Positions 41,002-50,367 of a stretch of DNA of 63,996 nt are shown here, in pieces. This stretch comes from Pseudacidovorax sp. Lineage in GTDB: Bacteria > Pseudomonadota > Gammaproteobacteria > Burkholderiales > Burkholderiaceae_C. The stretch is taken from the NCBI RefSeq assembly GCF_017991995.1, contig NZ_JAGOPN010000029.1:1-63996 (forward strand), given 5' to 3'. Each line of letters opens with the position of its first letter. The stretch's first letter is position 1. Position numbers and translations under genes: made by a program. A model generated the notes under the pieces. It ran no database searches, was not told the origin of the DNA, and saw nothing but the letters and a program-made list of their open reading frames with translations.

Positions 41002-42267
41002 TCAGCCGCCGCGGCGCATCATGTCGAAGAACTCGACGTTGGTCTTGGTGGCCTTCATGCTCTTGAGCACCATCTCCATGGACTCGATCTCGTCCATGTT
41101 GTACATGAACTGGCGCAGGATGCGGGTCTTCTGCAGCACTTCAGGCGCCAGCAGGAGTTCTTCGCGGCGGGTGCCCGAGCGGTTGAGCTGGATCGAGGGG
41201 AACACGCGCTTCTCGTACAGACGGCGGTCGAGGTGAATCTCGCAGTTGCCGGTGCCCTTGAACTCTTCGAAGATCACTTCGTCCATGCGGCTGCCGGTGT
41301 CGACCAGCGCGGTGCCGATGATGGTGAGCGAGCCGCCTTCCTCGACATTGCGGGCCGCGCCCAGGAAGCGTTTGGGGCGCTGCAGTGCGTTGGCGTCCAC
41401 ACCGCCGGTCAGCACCTTGCCGGAGGAGGGCACGACGTTGTTGTAGGCACGGGCCAGACGGGTGATGGAATCCAGCAGGATCACCACGTCCTTCTTGAGT
41501 TCGACCAGCCGCTTGGCGCGCTCGATGACCATCTCGGCCACGTGCACGTGGCGGGCGGCGGGCTCGTCGAAGGTGGAGGCGATCACCTCGGCCTTGACCG
41601 AGCGCTGCATCTCGGTCACTTCTTCCGGCCGCTCGTCGACGAGCAGCACCATCATGTGGATCTCGGGGTAGTTGGCGGCGATGGCGTGGGCGATGTGCTG
41701 CATCATCACCGTCTTGCCGCTCTTGGGCGGCGCCACCAGCAGTGCGCGCTGGCCCTTGCCGATGGGGGCGATGATGTCGATCACGCGGCCGGTGATGTTC
41801 TCTTCGCTTTTGAAGTTGTCGCGCTCCAGCTTCATCTGCTCCTTGGGGAACAGTGGCGTGAGGTTCTCGAACATCACCTTGTGCTTGTTCGCCTCGGGCG
41901 CGCCGTCGTTCACCTTGTCCAGCTTGGTCAGCGCGAAATAGCGCTCGCCGTCCTTGGGGATGCGCACCTCGCCCTCGATCATGTCGCCGGTGTGCAGGTT
42001 GAAGCGGCGCACCTGACTGGGGCTGATGTAGATGTCGTCGGTGCTGGCCGTGAAGCTGGTGTCGGGGCTGCGCAGGAAGCCGAAGCCGTCCGGCAGGATC
42101 TCCAGCACGCCGTCCGCAAATACCTGCTCGCCGGCCTTCGCCCGCTTCTTGATGATGGCGAACATCAGCTCCTGCTTGCGCATGCGGCCGACGTTTTCGA
42201 TCTCGAGCGCTTCGGCCTGCTTCAGGAGTTCGGAGACGTGCAGTGCCTTGAGTTCGTTCAGGTGCAT
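41002..42267 (-). CDS. rho: transcription termination factor Rho
   Basis: Hexameric RNA helicase that ends transcription at C-rich sites. 421 residues. N-terminal Rho domain begins [19 protein letters not shown]; the RNA-binding fold contains [15 protein letters not shown]; Walker A is APPKSGKT, Walker B region [16 protein letters not shown], and the Q/R loops follow ([14 protein letters not shown]). The C terminus is normal. Upstream on the same strand is trxA, as is common in Burkholderiales, but the usual downstream partner rpmE2 is 16 kb away. Confidence 0.98.
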   Translation of the reverse strand: MHLNELKALHVSELLKQAEALEIENVGRMRKQELMFAIIKKRAKAGEQVFADGVLEILPDGFGFLRSPDTSFTASTDDIYISPSQVRRFNLHTGDMIEGEVRIPKDGERYFALTKLDKVNDGAPEANKHKVMFENLTPLFPKEQMKLERDNFKSEENITGRVIDIIAPIGKGQRALLVAPPKSGKTVMMQHIAHAIAANYPEIHMMVLLVDERPEEVTEMQRSVKAEVIASTFDEPAARHVHVAEMVIERAKRLVELKKDVVILLDSITRLARAYNNVVPSSGKVLTGGVDANALQRPKRFLGAARNVEEGGSLTIIGTALVDTGSRMDEVIFEEFKGTGNCEIHLDRRLYEKRVFPSIQLNRSGTRREELLLAPEVLQKTRILRQFMYNMDEIESMEMVLKSMKATKTNVEFFDMMRRGG

Positions 42268-42409
42268 GGAATGGCCCCGCGGGCGGAGATGCTTGGTGAC
42301 GGTGGGAGAGGAGGGGGGCTTGCGTCAGGGCGAGAGAGATGCCCCGGAAGCCTTGGACTCGAACCGTGCCCTTGTGTTGGGGCCGGCGAATGGCAGGAAT
42401 TATGACAGG
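42268..42409 (-). other. rho leader region
   Basis: The spacer between trxA and rho is mostly C-poor/G-rich on the plus strand, hence C-rich on the rho transcript, which would suit the Rho autoregulation known in other bacteria. A -10-like CATAAT lies at about 42404-42399 on the minus strand next to the trxA terminator. No -35 is clear. Confidence 0.35.
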
Positions 42410-42443
42410 AAAAAACAAAGGCCGGCGCAAGGATGCGTCGGCC
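42409..42443 (-). terminator. intrinsic terminator of trxA
   Basis: On the minus strand GGCCGACGC (42443-42435) pairs with GCGCCGGCC (42428-42420) with one mismatch, followed by TTTGTTTTTT. It lies 24 bp after the thioredoxin stop. The plus strand also has CCTTTT after the stem. Confidence 0.85.
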
Positions 42444-42466
42444 TTTTCATTTGGGGCAGAAGGCGA

Positions 42467-42799
42467 TCAGGCGAGCTGCTGATCGATGAAGGCGGTGAGC
42501 TGTGCCTTGCTCATGGCGCCGACCTTGGTGGCGGCGAGCTGGCCGTTCTTGAACAGCATCAGCGTGGGGATGCCGCGGATGCCGAACTTGGCGGGGATCT
42601 CGCGGTTCTCGTCCACGTTCATCTTGGCGATCTGCAGCTTGCCGTCGTAGGTGTTGGACACCTCGTCCAGGATGGGCGCAATCATCTTGCAGGGGCCGCA
42701 CCATTCGGCCCAGTAGTCGACCAGCACTGGCTTGTCGGACTGCAGGACGTCGGCTTCGAAGGAGGAGTCGGAGATGTGCTTGATGAGTTCGCTGGCCAT
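42467..42799 (-). CDS. trxA: thioredoxin
   Basis: Cytosolic disulfide reductase of 110 residues. The active site is WCGPC (C34 and C37) in [14 protein letters not shown], and the cis-proline lies in [10 protein letters not shown]. Length and sequence are those of thioredoxin 1. Upstream of rho, with its own terminator between. Divergent from a flavoprotein gene. Confidence 0.97.
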   Translation of the reverse strand: MASELIKHISDSSFEADVLQSDKPVLVDYWAEWCGPCKMIAPILDEVSNTYDGKLQIAKMNVDENREIPAKFGIRGIPTLMLFKNGQLAATKVGAMSKAQLTAFIDQQLA

Positions 42800-42940
42800 G
42801 ATGTCTGCCTTGCTACTTACACGATGAAGAGGATGCTCGCAGGGAGCGGCGAAAGATTGATTTCATTGTGACAGAAAGCCCTGTGCGGCGCGGCAGCCCG
42901 CGGCTATGCCGCCGATAGCCGAAACCCTGCGGACGCGACA

Positions 42941-44185
42941 ATGCCGCCAATGACCAAGCTATCGAATGTGGCCGTGATCGGCGGTGGCCCGGCCGGCCTG
43001 ATGGCGGCCGAACGCCTCGTCGCCGCGGGCTGCACCGTCGACCTGTACGACGCCATGCCCTCCGTGGGCCGCAAGTTCCTGCTCGCCGGCCGCGGCGGCC
43101 TCAACCTCACCCATTCCGAGCCCTTCGACGCTTTCGCTTCGCGCTATGGCGAGCGCCGCGCGCAGGTCGAGCCGCTGCTCAGGTGCTTCGATGCCGATGC
43201 GCTGCGCGCCTGGACGCACGCACTGGGCATCGAGACCTTCGTCGGCACCTCGGGCCGCGTCTTCCCACGCGAGATGAAGGCCGCTCCGCTGCTGCGCGCC
43301 TGGCTGCACCGGCTGCGTGCGAGCGGCGTGCGCCTGCACATGCGGCATCGCTGGACGGGCTGGCAGGACGACGGTGCGCTGCGCTTCGACACGCCGCAGG
43401 GTGGGACGACGGTGCGTGCGGATGCACTCATCCTGGCCTGCGGCGGCGCCAGCTGGCCGCGGCTGGGCTCGGACGGAGCGTGGGTCGGTCCGCTGGCCGC
43501 GCGTGGCGTCACCGCCGCGCCGCTGCGGCCGGCGAACTGCGGCTTCGACGTGGCCTGGACATCCTTCTTCGCCGAGCGCTTCGCGGGCCAGCCGCTCAAG
43601 TCGGTGGTGCTCGACGTGCGGGACCGCGACGGCCGCCACTTCCGCCGCAAGGGCGAATTCGTCGTGACGTCCACGGGCGTGGAGGGCAGCCTGGTCTATG
43701 CCGCCTCGGCTCTGCTGCGAGACGAGATCGCGGCCGCCGGCCAGGCGGCCGCCACGCTGGACCTTCTGCCCGACTGGACGCCCGAGCGCGTGCTGGCCGC
43801 AGTGGCCCATCCGCGTGGCAGCCGCTCCATGGGCAGCCATCTCAAGAGCCGGCTCAACCTCGATGGCGTGCGTTCCGCGCTGCTGCACGAGGTGCTGGAC
43901 AAGGCGGCCATGCAGGACGCCGCACGCGTGGCCGCGACGCTCAAGGCCTTGCCGCTGACCCTGCTGCGGCCCCGCCCGGTCGACGAGGCGATCAGCACTG
44001 CTGGCGGCGTGCGTTTCGACGACCTGGACGAAGGGTTGATGCTGCGCGGGCTGCCCGGCGTCTTCTGCGCCGGCGAGATGCTGGACTGGGAAGCGCCCAC
44101 CGGCGGCTACCTGCTCAACGCCTGCATGGCCAGCGGCCTCGTGGCGGCGGAAGGCGCCTCGGCCTGGTTGCGGCGCCAGGCCTGA
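42941..44185 (+). CDS. HI0933/YhiN-family FAD-dependent oxidoreductase
   Basis: Flavoprotein of about 414 residues. FAD motif VAVIGGGPAGLMAAERL at the N terminus, then VGRKFLLAGRGGLNLTHSE, and the C-terminal signature ISTAGGVRF...GLPGVFCAGEMLDWEAPTGG shortened here to its two halves. This branch (TIGR03862-like) has no established reaction. Start may be ATG 42941 or ATG 42950 (MTKLSNVAV); neither has a clear Shine-Dalgarno sequence. It is divergent from trxA and converges with a response regulator gene. Confidence 0.85.
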   Translation: MPPMTKLSNVAVIGGGPAGLMAAERLVAAGCTVDLYDAMPSVGRKFLLAGRGGLNLTHSEPFDAFASRYGERRAQVEPLLRCFDADALRAWTHALGIETFVGTSGRVFPREMKAAPLLRAWLHRLRASGVRLHMRHRWTGWQDDGALRFDTPQGGTTVRADALILACGGASWPRLGSDGAWVGPLAARGVTAAPLRPANCGFDVAWTSFFAERFAGQPLKSVVLDVRDRDGRHFRRKGEFVVTSTGVEGSLVYAASALLRDEIAAAGQAAATLDLLPDWTPERVLAAVAHPRGSRSMGSHLKSRLNLDGVRSALLHEVLDKAAMQDAARVAATLKALPLTLLRPRPVDEAISTAGGVRFDDLDEGLMLRGLPGVFCAGEMLDWEAPTGGYLLNACMASGLVAAEGASAWLRRQA

Positions 44186-44206
44186 CCTGGCCGCTCCACG
44201 GCTGTC

Positions 44207-44839
44207 TCAGATCAGCTGGTTGCGGATGGCGTAGGCCGTCAGCGCCGCATCGTTGTTCAGGTGCAGCTTCTCGCGCACCCGCATGCGGTAGACGTTGACG
44301 GTCTTCGGGCTGAGCATGAACTCTCGCGCGATGTCCGCCATGGTCTTGCCCGAGGCGATGCGCACCAGCGTTTCCAATTCGCGGTTCGACAGCAGCTGGT
44401 GGGCAGGCGCCTCGGCGTCGGGGCGGGCCACCGTGTCGGCCAGCAACTGGGTGGCCTCGGGGCTCAGGTACTTCTGGCCCTGGCCCACCATGCGCACGGC
44501 CGTGACCAGCAGCCGCGGGTCGGACGCCTTCGACAGGAAGCCGTAGGCGCCGGCACGCAGGCATCGCACGGCGTACTGCTGTTCCGGCTCGCCCGAATAC
44601 ACCAGCACCTTGACCGTCGAACCGGCCTCCACCAGGTCGGCCAGCACATCCAGCCCGCTGCGGCCGGGCAGGGCCAGGGCCAGCAGCAGCACGTCGCACT
44701 GGGTGGTGCGCAGCATCCGCTTGAGTTCCTCGGCACTGGCCGCCTCGCCGCTGAGCCGCACGTCCACCGCTTCCGCCAGGAATTCGCGGATGCCGCGGCG
44801 CACGACGCCGAAGGGGTCGCAGGTGATGACATGGATCAT
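44207..44839 (-). CDS. NarL/LuxR-type orphan regulator with degenerate receiver
   Basis: 210-residue two-domain regulator. The receiver (1-125) keeps D8, S in VLVYSGE and the lysine of GFLSKAS, but the phosphoacceptor position is A54 (CDVLLLALALPGRSG, where relatives have LLD), so ordinary phosphorylation is not possible. The C-terminal LuxR helix-turn-helix is intact (LLSNRELETLVRIASGKTMA, FMLSPKTVNVYRMRVREKL). No kinase gene is adjacent. It may act constitutively or through another ligand; this is inference from the missing aspartate. Confidence 0.9.
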   Translation of the reverse strand: MIHVITCDPFGVVRRGIREFLAEAVDVRLSGEAASAEELKRMLRTTQCDVLLLALALPGRSGLDVLADLVEAGSTVKVLVYSGEPEQQYAVRCLRAGAYGFLSKASDPRLLVTAVRMVGQGQKYLSPEATQLLADTVARPDAEAPAHQLLSNRELETLVRIASGKTMADIAREFMLSPKTVNVYRMRVREKLHLNNDAALTAYAIRNQLI

Positions 44840-45161
44840 GAGCGCCCCCGGGAGGTGGGCGACAGCAGGCGCGCGCGGCGCCGGCAGCAGCAGGTCATGG
44901 CGGTGGTCGAACGGCGGGAAATGCCGTTTAGATGTTAATTTTGGTTAACCGCCGATGATATTCAGAAGCCGAGGCGCCGGATGTGGCAAGAGTGAGTCCG
45001 GTGCCGCCGAGCAGCCGGCGGGAGCGCTGGCCACCACGGTGCCACGCGTCGCCTTCGCCCACCATGGCGAGCCTCCGAGCCCCTGAGCCCCCGAGCGTCT
45101 GCGCAGCCCGCAGCCCGCAGCCCGCCGTGCGTGGGCTGCGGCTCCAAGGCGCGGGCCGCCC
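44840..45161. other. 322-bp non-coding region upstream of the orphan regulator
   Basis: Holds an AT-rich patch at 44925-44965 including GGTTAACC (44943-44950), likely promoter DNA of the regulator gene although no clear -35/-10 pair is seen. The half next to the TAXI gene has three tandem AGCCCGC units (about 45105-45124) and a perfect hairpin GCAGCCC-N9-GGGCTGC (45117-45139) that may end the TAXI transcript. No gene is supported. Confidence 0.5.
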
Positions 45162-46523
45162 TCAGCCTCTGGGCCGCGCAAGCAGGCGCCGCCGGGCCTG
45201 CTCGATGTTGTGGCGCAAGGCGTACAACTCCTCGGCATAGGACAGGGGCACCGTCACCTTGTTGGCCACGCGGTCCAGTTCGTCCAGCTCGTCCAGCAGG
45301 GCGTCGCGCGCTCCGGGATCGGACTCCATCCGCGCCTCGATGTCCCGGAGCCGTGCGTACCAGCGGAACACCCGCCGCCGCACGCGGAAGGTGTAGAGCG
45401 GCGGCACCACCCGCGACAACGGCAGCAGCAGCACGATCAGGCCGCCGATCACCAACCACATGCGCTCCAGCAGATTGCTGGCCCAGAAGGGCAGCCAGCG
45501 CTGCCAGACCGGCGGCGTGCCATTGATGGCGCGATCGCCCTCGGTGCTGACCGGCAGTTCGCTGGCCCGGGTGTTGGGAAACTCCCGTGCCCGGTTGAAC
45601 CAGCCGGCATGGCCATGCAGGGTCTGCGCCGCCTGCGCGAAGAGTTGACGCAGCGCCGGATGGGTGTCCTCGCGGGTGAGCAGCGAGGTGGTCGTTGCCA
45701 CCAGCGACACGTCCCTGGACGGTACGTCCGAGGCCAGGTCGACCACCCCGCGCGGCAGCGTCACCGCGGTAAGGAAGGGAAAGATGCGGGTGTAGGCCTC
45801 GGCCTGGCCCAGGTCGAGCAAGGCGATGCCGGGCGTGCGCAGCAGCTGCTGCACGCGCGGAGATTCGGGTGCGGAGGCCAGCACGATGGCGTCCAGTCGG
45901 CCTGCGATCAGGGCGGCGGCGGCATCGTCGGGTGCCTGCGCGCTGATGCGCATGCGGGCGGTGTCGATGCGATTGGCCGACAGCATCCGGGTCACCAGTT
46001 CCGGCACGCCGCTGCCGGCCCGGTCGGTGCCCAGGCGCAGCGGACGCAGGCCGGCCAGCGAGGGCAGCTCGGCCTGGACCTGCCCAGGGGGCCGCCCGGC
46101 ATCGGCCCGGTGCACGGCCGCGGGCCGGTAGAAGACCCACAGCGGTTCGTAGAAGAGGGCACCCAGCGACAGGATGCCGGCCTCCGGGTCGGCGACCGGA
46201 TCGGCGACGCCGCCGCGCACGAAGCCGAGGTCGGCCCGGCCTTCGCGCAGCAGGCGCAGGTTCTCCAGGGAGCCCTCGGTGCCGATCAGCTGCACGGTGA
46301 TGCCGTTGGACCGGAGGGCCGCCGCATAGCGCTCGCCGAAGGTCGCGTAGGCGCTGCCCTGCGGCCCGGTCGCCAGCCGCACGGTGCGCGGCGGCTGCGG
46401 ATCCAGGTAGATGTAGGCCGCGACCAGCACGCCCACGGCGATCAGCGCGAGCGGCCCGGCCGAGAGCAGCAGGTCGCGCAGGCCCAGCAGGGCCAGCATC
46501 AGGCTGCGCGAAAGGCGTTTCAT
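45162..46523 (-). CDS. TAXI-family TRAP solute-binding protein with C-terminal membrane anchor
   Basis: 453-residue protein. An N-terminal membrane segment (about 24-42) leads into a TAXI-type binding domain (RTVRLATGPQGSAYATFGER, GTEGSLENLRLLREGRADLGF, LRLGTDRAGSGVPELVTRML). A second hydrophobic segment (about 355-385) and a charged C-terminal tail (RDIEARMESDPGARDALLDE) follow. Classical TAXI receptors are periplasmic partners of fused TRAP permeases; none is nearby. The two anchors suggest a membrane-tethered sensor or receptor. It overlaps the peptidase gene by four bases. Confidence 0.82.
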   Translation of the reverse strand: MKRLSRSLMLALLGLRDLLLSAGPLALIAVGVLVAAYIYLDPQPPRTVRLATGPQGSAYATFGERYAAALRSNGITVQLIGTEGSLENLRLLREGRADLGFVRGGVADPVADPEAGILSLGALFYEPLWVFYRPAAVHRADAGRPPGQVQAELPSLAGLRPLRLGTDRAGSGVPELVTRMLSANRIDTARMRISAQAPDDAAAALIAGRLDAIVLASAPESPRVQQLLRTPGIALLDLGQAEAYTRIFPFLTAVTLPRGVVDLASDVPSRDVSLVATTTSLLTREDTHPALRQLFAQAAQTLHGHAGWFNRAREFPNTRASELPVSTEGDRAINGTPPVWQRWLPFWASNLLERMWLVIGGLIVLLLPLSRVVPPLYTFRVRRRVFRWYARLRDIEARMESDPGARDALLDELDELDRVANKVTVPLSYAEELYALRHNIEQARRRLLARPRG

Positions 46524-47560
46524 CGCGTGCGTCCGTCCTGCCGCTGCGGCCAGTCGCGCGCGGCCGGGATCGACAGCTCGGCCGTGGCGATGGCCCTGGC
46601 CGCGAGCACGGCGCGCACCGTGGCCTGCGCCGCCACCTCGGCCGCCATGGTCGAGAGCACCGTCATGCCCGGCGCTTCGTCCTCCAGCGCCACGCGGCCG
46701 GTCGCCAGGGCGAACAGGGTGTCGCCGTCGCTCATGGTGTGCACCGGGTTGATGGCGCGGGCCAGGCCGTCGTGGGCGACTGCCGCCAGCCGCTGGGCCT
46801 GCACCTTGGTCAGCACGGCGTCGGTGGCGATCACGCCGATGGTGGTGTTGGTGCCGGCCAGCAAGGGCTTGGGCAGCTCGCCGCGCAGCAGGCTGCGGCG
46901 GGTGTCGCGCAGGGCGCGGCCATCGTCCGTGCGCGATCCGGCCAGCAGTTCGCCGGTGTCCGGATCCAACACGTCGCCCAGTGCATTGCAGGCGATCAGG
47001 GCGCCGACCGTCACGCCGCCCACCTTGACCGAAGCGGTGCCGATGCCGCCCTTCATCGCGTGCTGGGCGCCGAAGAGCTTGCCCACCAGCGCGCCTGCAC
47101 CGGCGCCCACGTTGCCTTCGGCGGGCGCGGCGGTGGAGGCGGCCTCGCAGGCCGCGTAGCCGCTGGCCGCGTCAGGACGGATGCGGGCGTCGCCCACCGG
47201 CAGGTCGAAGAGCACCGCGCCGGGCACGATGGGCAGGCGGCCGAAGCGCACGTCCAGGCCCACGCCGCGCTCCTCCAGCCAGCGCACCACGCCGTCGGCT
47301 GCCGCCAGCCCCCAGGCGCTGCCGCCGGCCAGCAGGATGGCGTGCACCTGCTGGACGAAGTTGCCGGGAGAAAGCAGGTCCGTCTCACGGGTGCCGGGGG
47401 CGGCGCCGCGCACGTCCACGCCCGCCACGGCGCCCTCGCGCGCCAGGATGACGGTGCTGCCGGTGGGGCGACGGCTGTCGGTGTGGTGGCCGACCTCGAT
47501 GCCGGCGACGTCGGTGATGGCGCCCGAATAGGGCAGGTCGGGAAGGGCAGGGGCTGACAT
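46520..47560 (-). CDS. P1-family (DmpA/BapA-type) self-processing aminopeptidase
   Basis: Ntn-type hydrolase of 346 residues from peptidase family S58/P1. N-terminal sequence ITDVAGIEVGHHTD and the LLAGGSAWGLAAADGVVRWL segment are typical. The autoprocessing site is at GTNTTIGVIATDA, where a Thr/Ser becomes the N-terminal nucleophile of the beta chain. Relatives cleave N-terminal L- or beta-amino acids from peptides. It is cotranscribed with the TAXI-like gene (four-base overlap), suggesting a receptor plus peptidase pair; this is inference. Confidence 0.88.
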   Translation of the reverse strand: MSAPALPDLPYSGAITDVAGIEVGHHTDSRRPTGSTVILAREGAVAGVDVRGAAPGTRETDLLSPGNFVQQVHAILLAGGSAWGLAAADGVVRWLEERGVGLDVRFGRLPIVPGAVLFDLPVGDARIRPDAASGYAACEAASTAAPAEGNVGAGAGALVGKLFGAQHAMKGGIGTASVKVGGVTVGALIACNALGDVLDPDTGELLAGSRTDDGRALRDTRRSLLRGELPKPLLAGTNTTIGVIATDAVLTKVQAQRLAAVAHDGLARAINPVHTMSDGDTLFALATGRVALEDEAPGMTVLSTMAAEVAAQATVRAVLAARAIATAELSIPAARDWPQRQDGRTR

Positions 47561-47618
47561 AGGGCGCCGATTATGGGCGGCGCCCCAGGGGCGACAGGCC
47601 GCCCTCTACGATGCGCGG

Positions 47619-48917
47619 ATGCAATCGACGATGGAAGGGCGCACGGGGCGCCACGTGGTGGTGATCGGTGCCGGGGCGGTGGGTTGTGCGAGCGCCATCG
47701 AGGCGCTGCGCCGGGGCTGGCGCGTGACGCTGCTGGAGCCCGGCGAGCCCGGCGGCGAGCAGGCGACGAGTTATGGCAATGCGGGCTGGCTGTCCTCGCA
47801 TTCGGTGATCCCGCCAGCGCTGCCGGGGGCCTGGCGCAAGGTTCCGGCCTGGCTGCTCGACCCGCTGGGTCCGCTGGCCTTGCGCTGGCGCCATGTGCCC
47901 CGCGCCTTGCCCTGGCTGCTGCGCTACCTGGCGTCGGGCTGGACCGAGGAACGCGTGCAGCGCACGGCCGATGCGCTGCGGCTGATGCTCGCGGATTCGC
48001 CCGTGCTCCACGCACGGCTGGCGGCCGATGCCGGCGTGCCCGGGTTGATCGAGCATCGGGGCCTGCTGCATGTGTACCGCTCACGGGCCGAGTTCGAATC
48101 CGAGGCCCTCGCGTGGCGCGTGCGGGCACGCACCGGCGTGCAGTGGACCGAGTGGGACGCCGCCCGCCTGGCCGCCGAGGAGCCGGACCTGGACCGACGC
48201 TACACCCTGGGCATCCACGTGGCCGAGGCCGGGCACTGCCGGCATCCCGGCGCCTACGTCGCGGCCCTGGCGCGCCATGCGCAGGCCACGGGCGCCCGCC
48301 TTCTCAAGGCGCCGGCGACGGGGCTGCAGATCGAAGGCGGCCGCCTGCGGGCAGTGCGGACGGCCGCGGGCGACATCGCCTGCGACGCCGCCGTCATCAG
48401 CGCGGGCGCGCGTTCCGCGGCGCTGGCCCGGGCGGCCGGCTCGCCGGTGCCGCTGGAGTCGGAGCGGGGCTACCACGTGATGCTGGAAGGCGCGCTGCCG
48501 GTGGGCCCGCGCACGCCCATGATGGCCGCGGACGGCAAGCTGATCGTGCATGCCATGGTGCCGGGCCTGCGTGCCGCGGGCCAGGTGGAGATCGCCGGGC
48601 TGGCCGCCGGGCCCGACTGGCGCCGGGCGGAGATCCTGCGCCGGCATCTCGTCTCGATGTTCCCGGCCCTGGGCGAGGGCGCGGCGGGCGAGGCGCTTGT
48701 CGTGCGGCAATGGCTGGGGCACCGCCCCAGCCTGCCCGACGGGCTGCCCTGCATCGGCCATGCGCGCGCCACGCCGGATGTGGTGCTGGCCTTCGGCCAC
48801 GGCCATGTGGGCCTGGGCGGATCGGCCAGGACCGGCCAGTGGGTGGCCGAGCTGCTGGGGCGGGCGGAGCGTCCGGCGGCGCTCGCGCCCTTCGATCCGG
48901 CGCGTTTCGGCGGCTGA
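47619..48917 (+). CDS. DadA-like FAD-dependent amino acid dehydrogenase
   Basis: FAD-dependent DAO-family oxidoreductase of 432 residues. The dinucleotide motif is VVVIGAGAVGCASAIEALRR, followed by EQATSYGNAGWLSSHSVIPP, typical of D-amino acid dehydrogenase small subunits, and C-terminal GHGHVGLGGSARTGQWVAEL. Such enzymes oxidise D-amino acids to 2-oxo acids and feed electrons to the respiratory chain. ATG 47619 or 47631 could be the start. It is divergent from the peptidase gene. Confidence 0.88.
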   Translation: MQSTMEGRTGRHVVVIGAGAVGCASAIEALRRGWRVTLLEPGEPGGEQATSYGNAGWLSSHSVIPPALPGAWRKVPAWLLDPLGPLALRWRHVPRALPWLLRYLASGWTEERVQRTADALRLMLADSPVLHARLAADAGVPGLIEHRGLLHVYRSRAEFESEALAWRVRARTGVQWTEWDAARLAAEEPDLDRRYTLGIHVAEAGHCRHPGAYVAALARHAQATGARLLKAPATGLQIEGGRLRAVRTAAGDIACDAAVISAGARSAALARAAGSPVPLESERGYHVMLEGALPVGPRTPMMAADGKLIVHAMVPGLRAAGQVEIAGLAAGPDWRRAEILRRHLVSMFPALGEGAAGEALVVRQWLGHRPSLPDGLPCIGHARATPDVVLAFGHGHVGLGGSARTGQWVAELLGRAERPAALAPFDPARFGG

Positions 48918-48943
48918 TCGCTGCCGCGCGGAAGGGCCGAAGA

Positions 48944-50332
48944 TCAGTTGCTGATCACGCCCAGGTGAAAGAAGCCGGCGGTGGCGGTGTTGCCCCGCGC
49001 GCCGATCACCATCTCGAGTTGCGCGGAGCGGGCGACGAAGTAGTAGCGGCCGTCTCCCGTGGAGCTTCCCATCATGCCCTTGGGCCCGACCGAGCCCAGG
49101 GTGTTCAGCGTCAGCGCGGTCTGGACGACGCCGGCGGCCGATGCGGATCTCAGGGTGTAGGTGCTCAGGTCGGCCGTGGACTGATCCTGCGTGCCGAGGA
49201 TGGACCAGCCGAAGGCGTTGTTGAACGACGCCCAGCCACCAGGCTGCTCCGGCAGGCCGACGCTGAATTGCGCCGAGCTCGGATCGGTGGCGCTGGGGCC
49301 CGCCACGAGCAGCATCTTCTCGCTGCCAACCCGTGCGACCGACACGCGGCCTTCGTAAACCCCGCTGCTGTTCGTGACACGCCACAGACCGGGCGTCGTC
49401 GGATCCGGCGCCAGGGTGGCGGTGACCAGCGACCCCGCCGGGCAGTCGTCCACACGGGTGATGGCCACCTCGTTGCAGCGCACAAAGAGCGTCCCCGAGC
49501 CGGCGAACTGGACCTGACTGATGGACGAGTCCTTGGTGGTGCCGCTGTAGTTGACCCGGAAGCGGTTGAAGTTGCCGTCCAGATCCGCCGCCGTCGTGAG
49601 GAGCGCACGCGTGGCGACGAAGGGGAAGGGCGCGTAAGCGGCGGGGCTCGCACCCGGCACCAGGAAGGGGAAGCTGCCCACCAGCGTATCGGGCAGCACC
49701 TGCAGCCCGGAAATGCGCTGCGCCGTGGTCTCGCGGTTCGAAAGCAGCCCATAGACGGCGCTGCCGCTGGCCGGCTTCACGAGGGTGCCCACATTGCTTG
49801 CGCCCGATGTATCGACGAATTCGAGGCTGCCCAGGTCGAAGTCCGCCTTGAGTTGCTGGCGGCTGCCGTTGGACACGTAGGCCATGTACTCGCCATTGCG
49901 GCTGTCGCCCGCCCGCACCTTGAGGCGCACCGTGGTCGTCTGGCCCGAGGTGGCGGTGGCCACCAGCGGATAGTCCTCGGTGGCGCCCAGGTTGGCGTTG
50001 GCCAGGCGCGCCTGCCATTGCTGGTCACTGCTGCTGGTGCCCACGGCGGTCACCTTGCCGCTGGGCGAGCTGCCGCTCCAGCTCACGGTCTGGTTGGACT
50101 TCACCGTGATCACCTGGCCGGGCTTCACCACATAGGCGTCCCCCTCGGCAGCGACGGTCGTCCCGTCGGCCACGACGGCCAGTTGCGGGGCCTGCGGGGC
50201 GGCGGCCGGCGGCAGGAAGAAGCCTCCGCCACCGCCGCCGCCTCCACCCCCACAGGCCGCCAGTGCGAGCACGCAGCCCAGCCCGATGGCCCATTTCAGG
50301 CCGGCATTTCTCCTCGGATTCCCATTGCGCAT
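48944..50332 (-). CDS. hypothetical lipoprotein
   Basis: 462-residue protein with a lipoprotein signal: hydrophobic WAIGLGCVLALAAC, lipobox LAAC with the acylated cysteine at about residue 27, followed directly by a run of ten glycines and FFLPP. The rest is a secreted beta-rich protein rich in S, T, G and V (TVRLKVRAGDSRNGEYMAYV, GLWRVTNSSGVYEGRVSVAR). I do not recognise a family. It is probably anchored in the outer membrane. A TTGACA (minus strand, 50375-50370) and a perfect palindrome TTGCCT-G-AGGCAA (50355-50367) lie upstream of its start. Confidence 0.8.
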   Translation of the reverse strand: MRNGNPRRNAGLKWAIGLGCVLALAACGGGGGGGGGGFFLPPAAAPQAPQLAVVADGTTVAAEGDAYVVKPGQVITVKSNQTVSWSGSSPSGKVTAVGTSSSDQQWQARLANANLGATEDYPLVATATSGQTTTVRLKVRAGDSRNGEYMAYVSNGSRQQLKADFDLGSLEFVDTSGASNVGTLVKPASGSAVYGLLSNRETTAQRISGLQVLPDTLVGSFPFLVPGASPAAYAPFPFVATRALLTTAADLDGNFNRFRVNYSGTTKDSSISQVQFAGSGTLFVRCNEVAITRVDDCPAGSLVTATLAPDPTTPGLWRVTNSSGVYEGRVSVARVGSEKMLLVAGPSATDPSSAQFSVGLPEQPGGWASFNNAFGWSILGTQDQSTADLSTYTLRSASAAGVVQTALTLNTLGSVGPKGMMGSSTGDGRYYFVARSAQLEMVIGARGNTATAGFFHLGVISN

Positions 50333-50354
50333 GTGAGCGCCCCTCTTTCTTTTC

Positions 50355-50367
50355 TTGCCTGAGGCAA
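50355..50367 (-). promoter_or_regulatory. palindrome in the lipoprotein promoter region
   Basis: TTGCCT-G-AGGCAA, a perfect inverted repeat, lies between a -35-like TTGACA (50375-50370, minus strand) and the lipoprotein start at 50332. Position fits an operator at the -10/start region; the -10 itself is not clear. Confidence 0.35.

Noticed and set aside
45105..45139. AGCCCGC tandem units as a CRISPR or iteron array
   Set aside because: Only three 7-bp units, without spacers; better seen as a simple GC-rich repeat or part of a hairpin.
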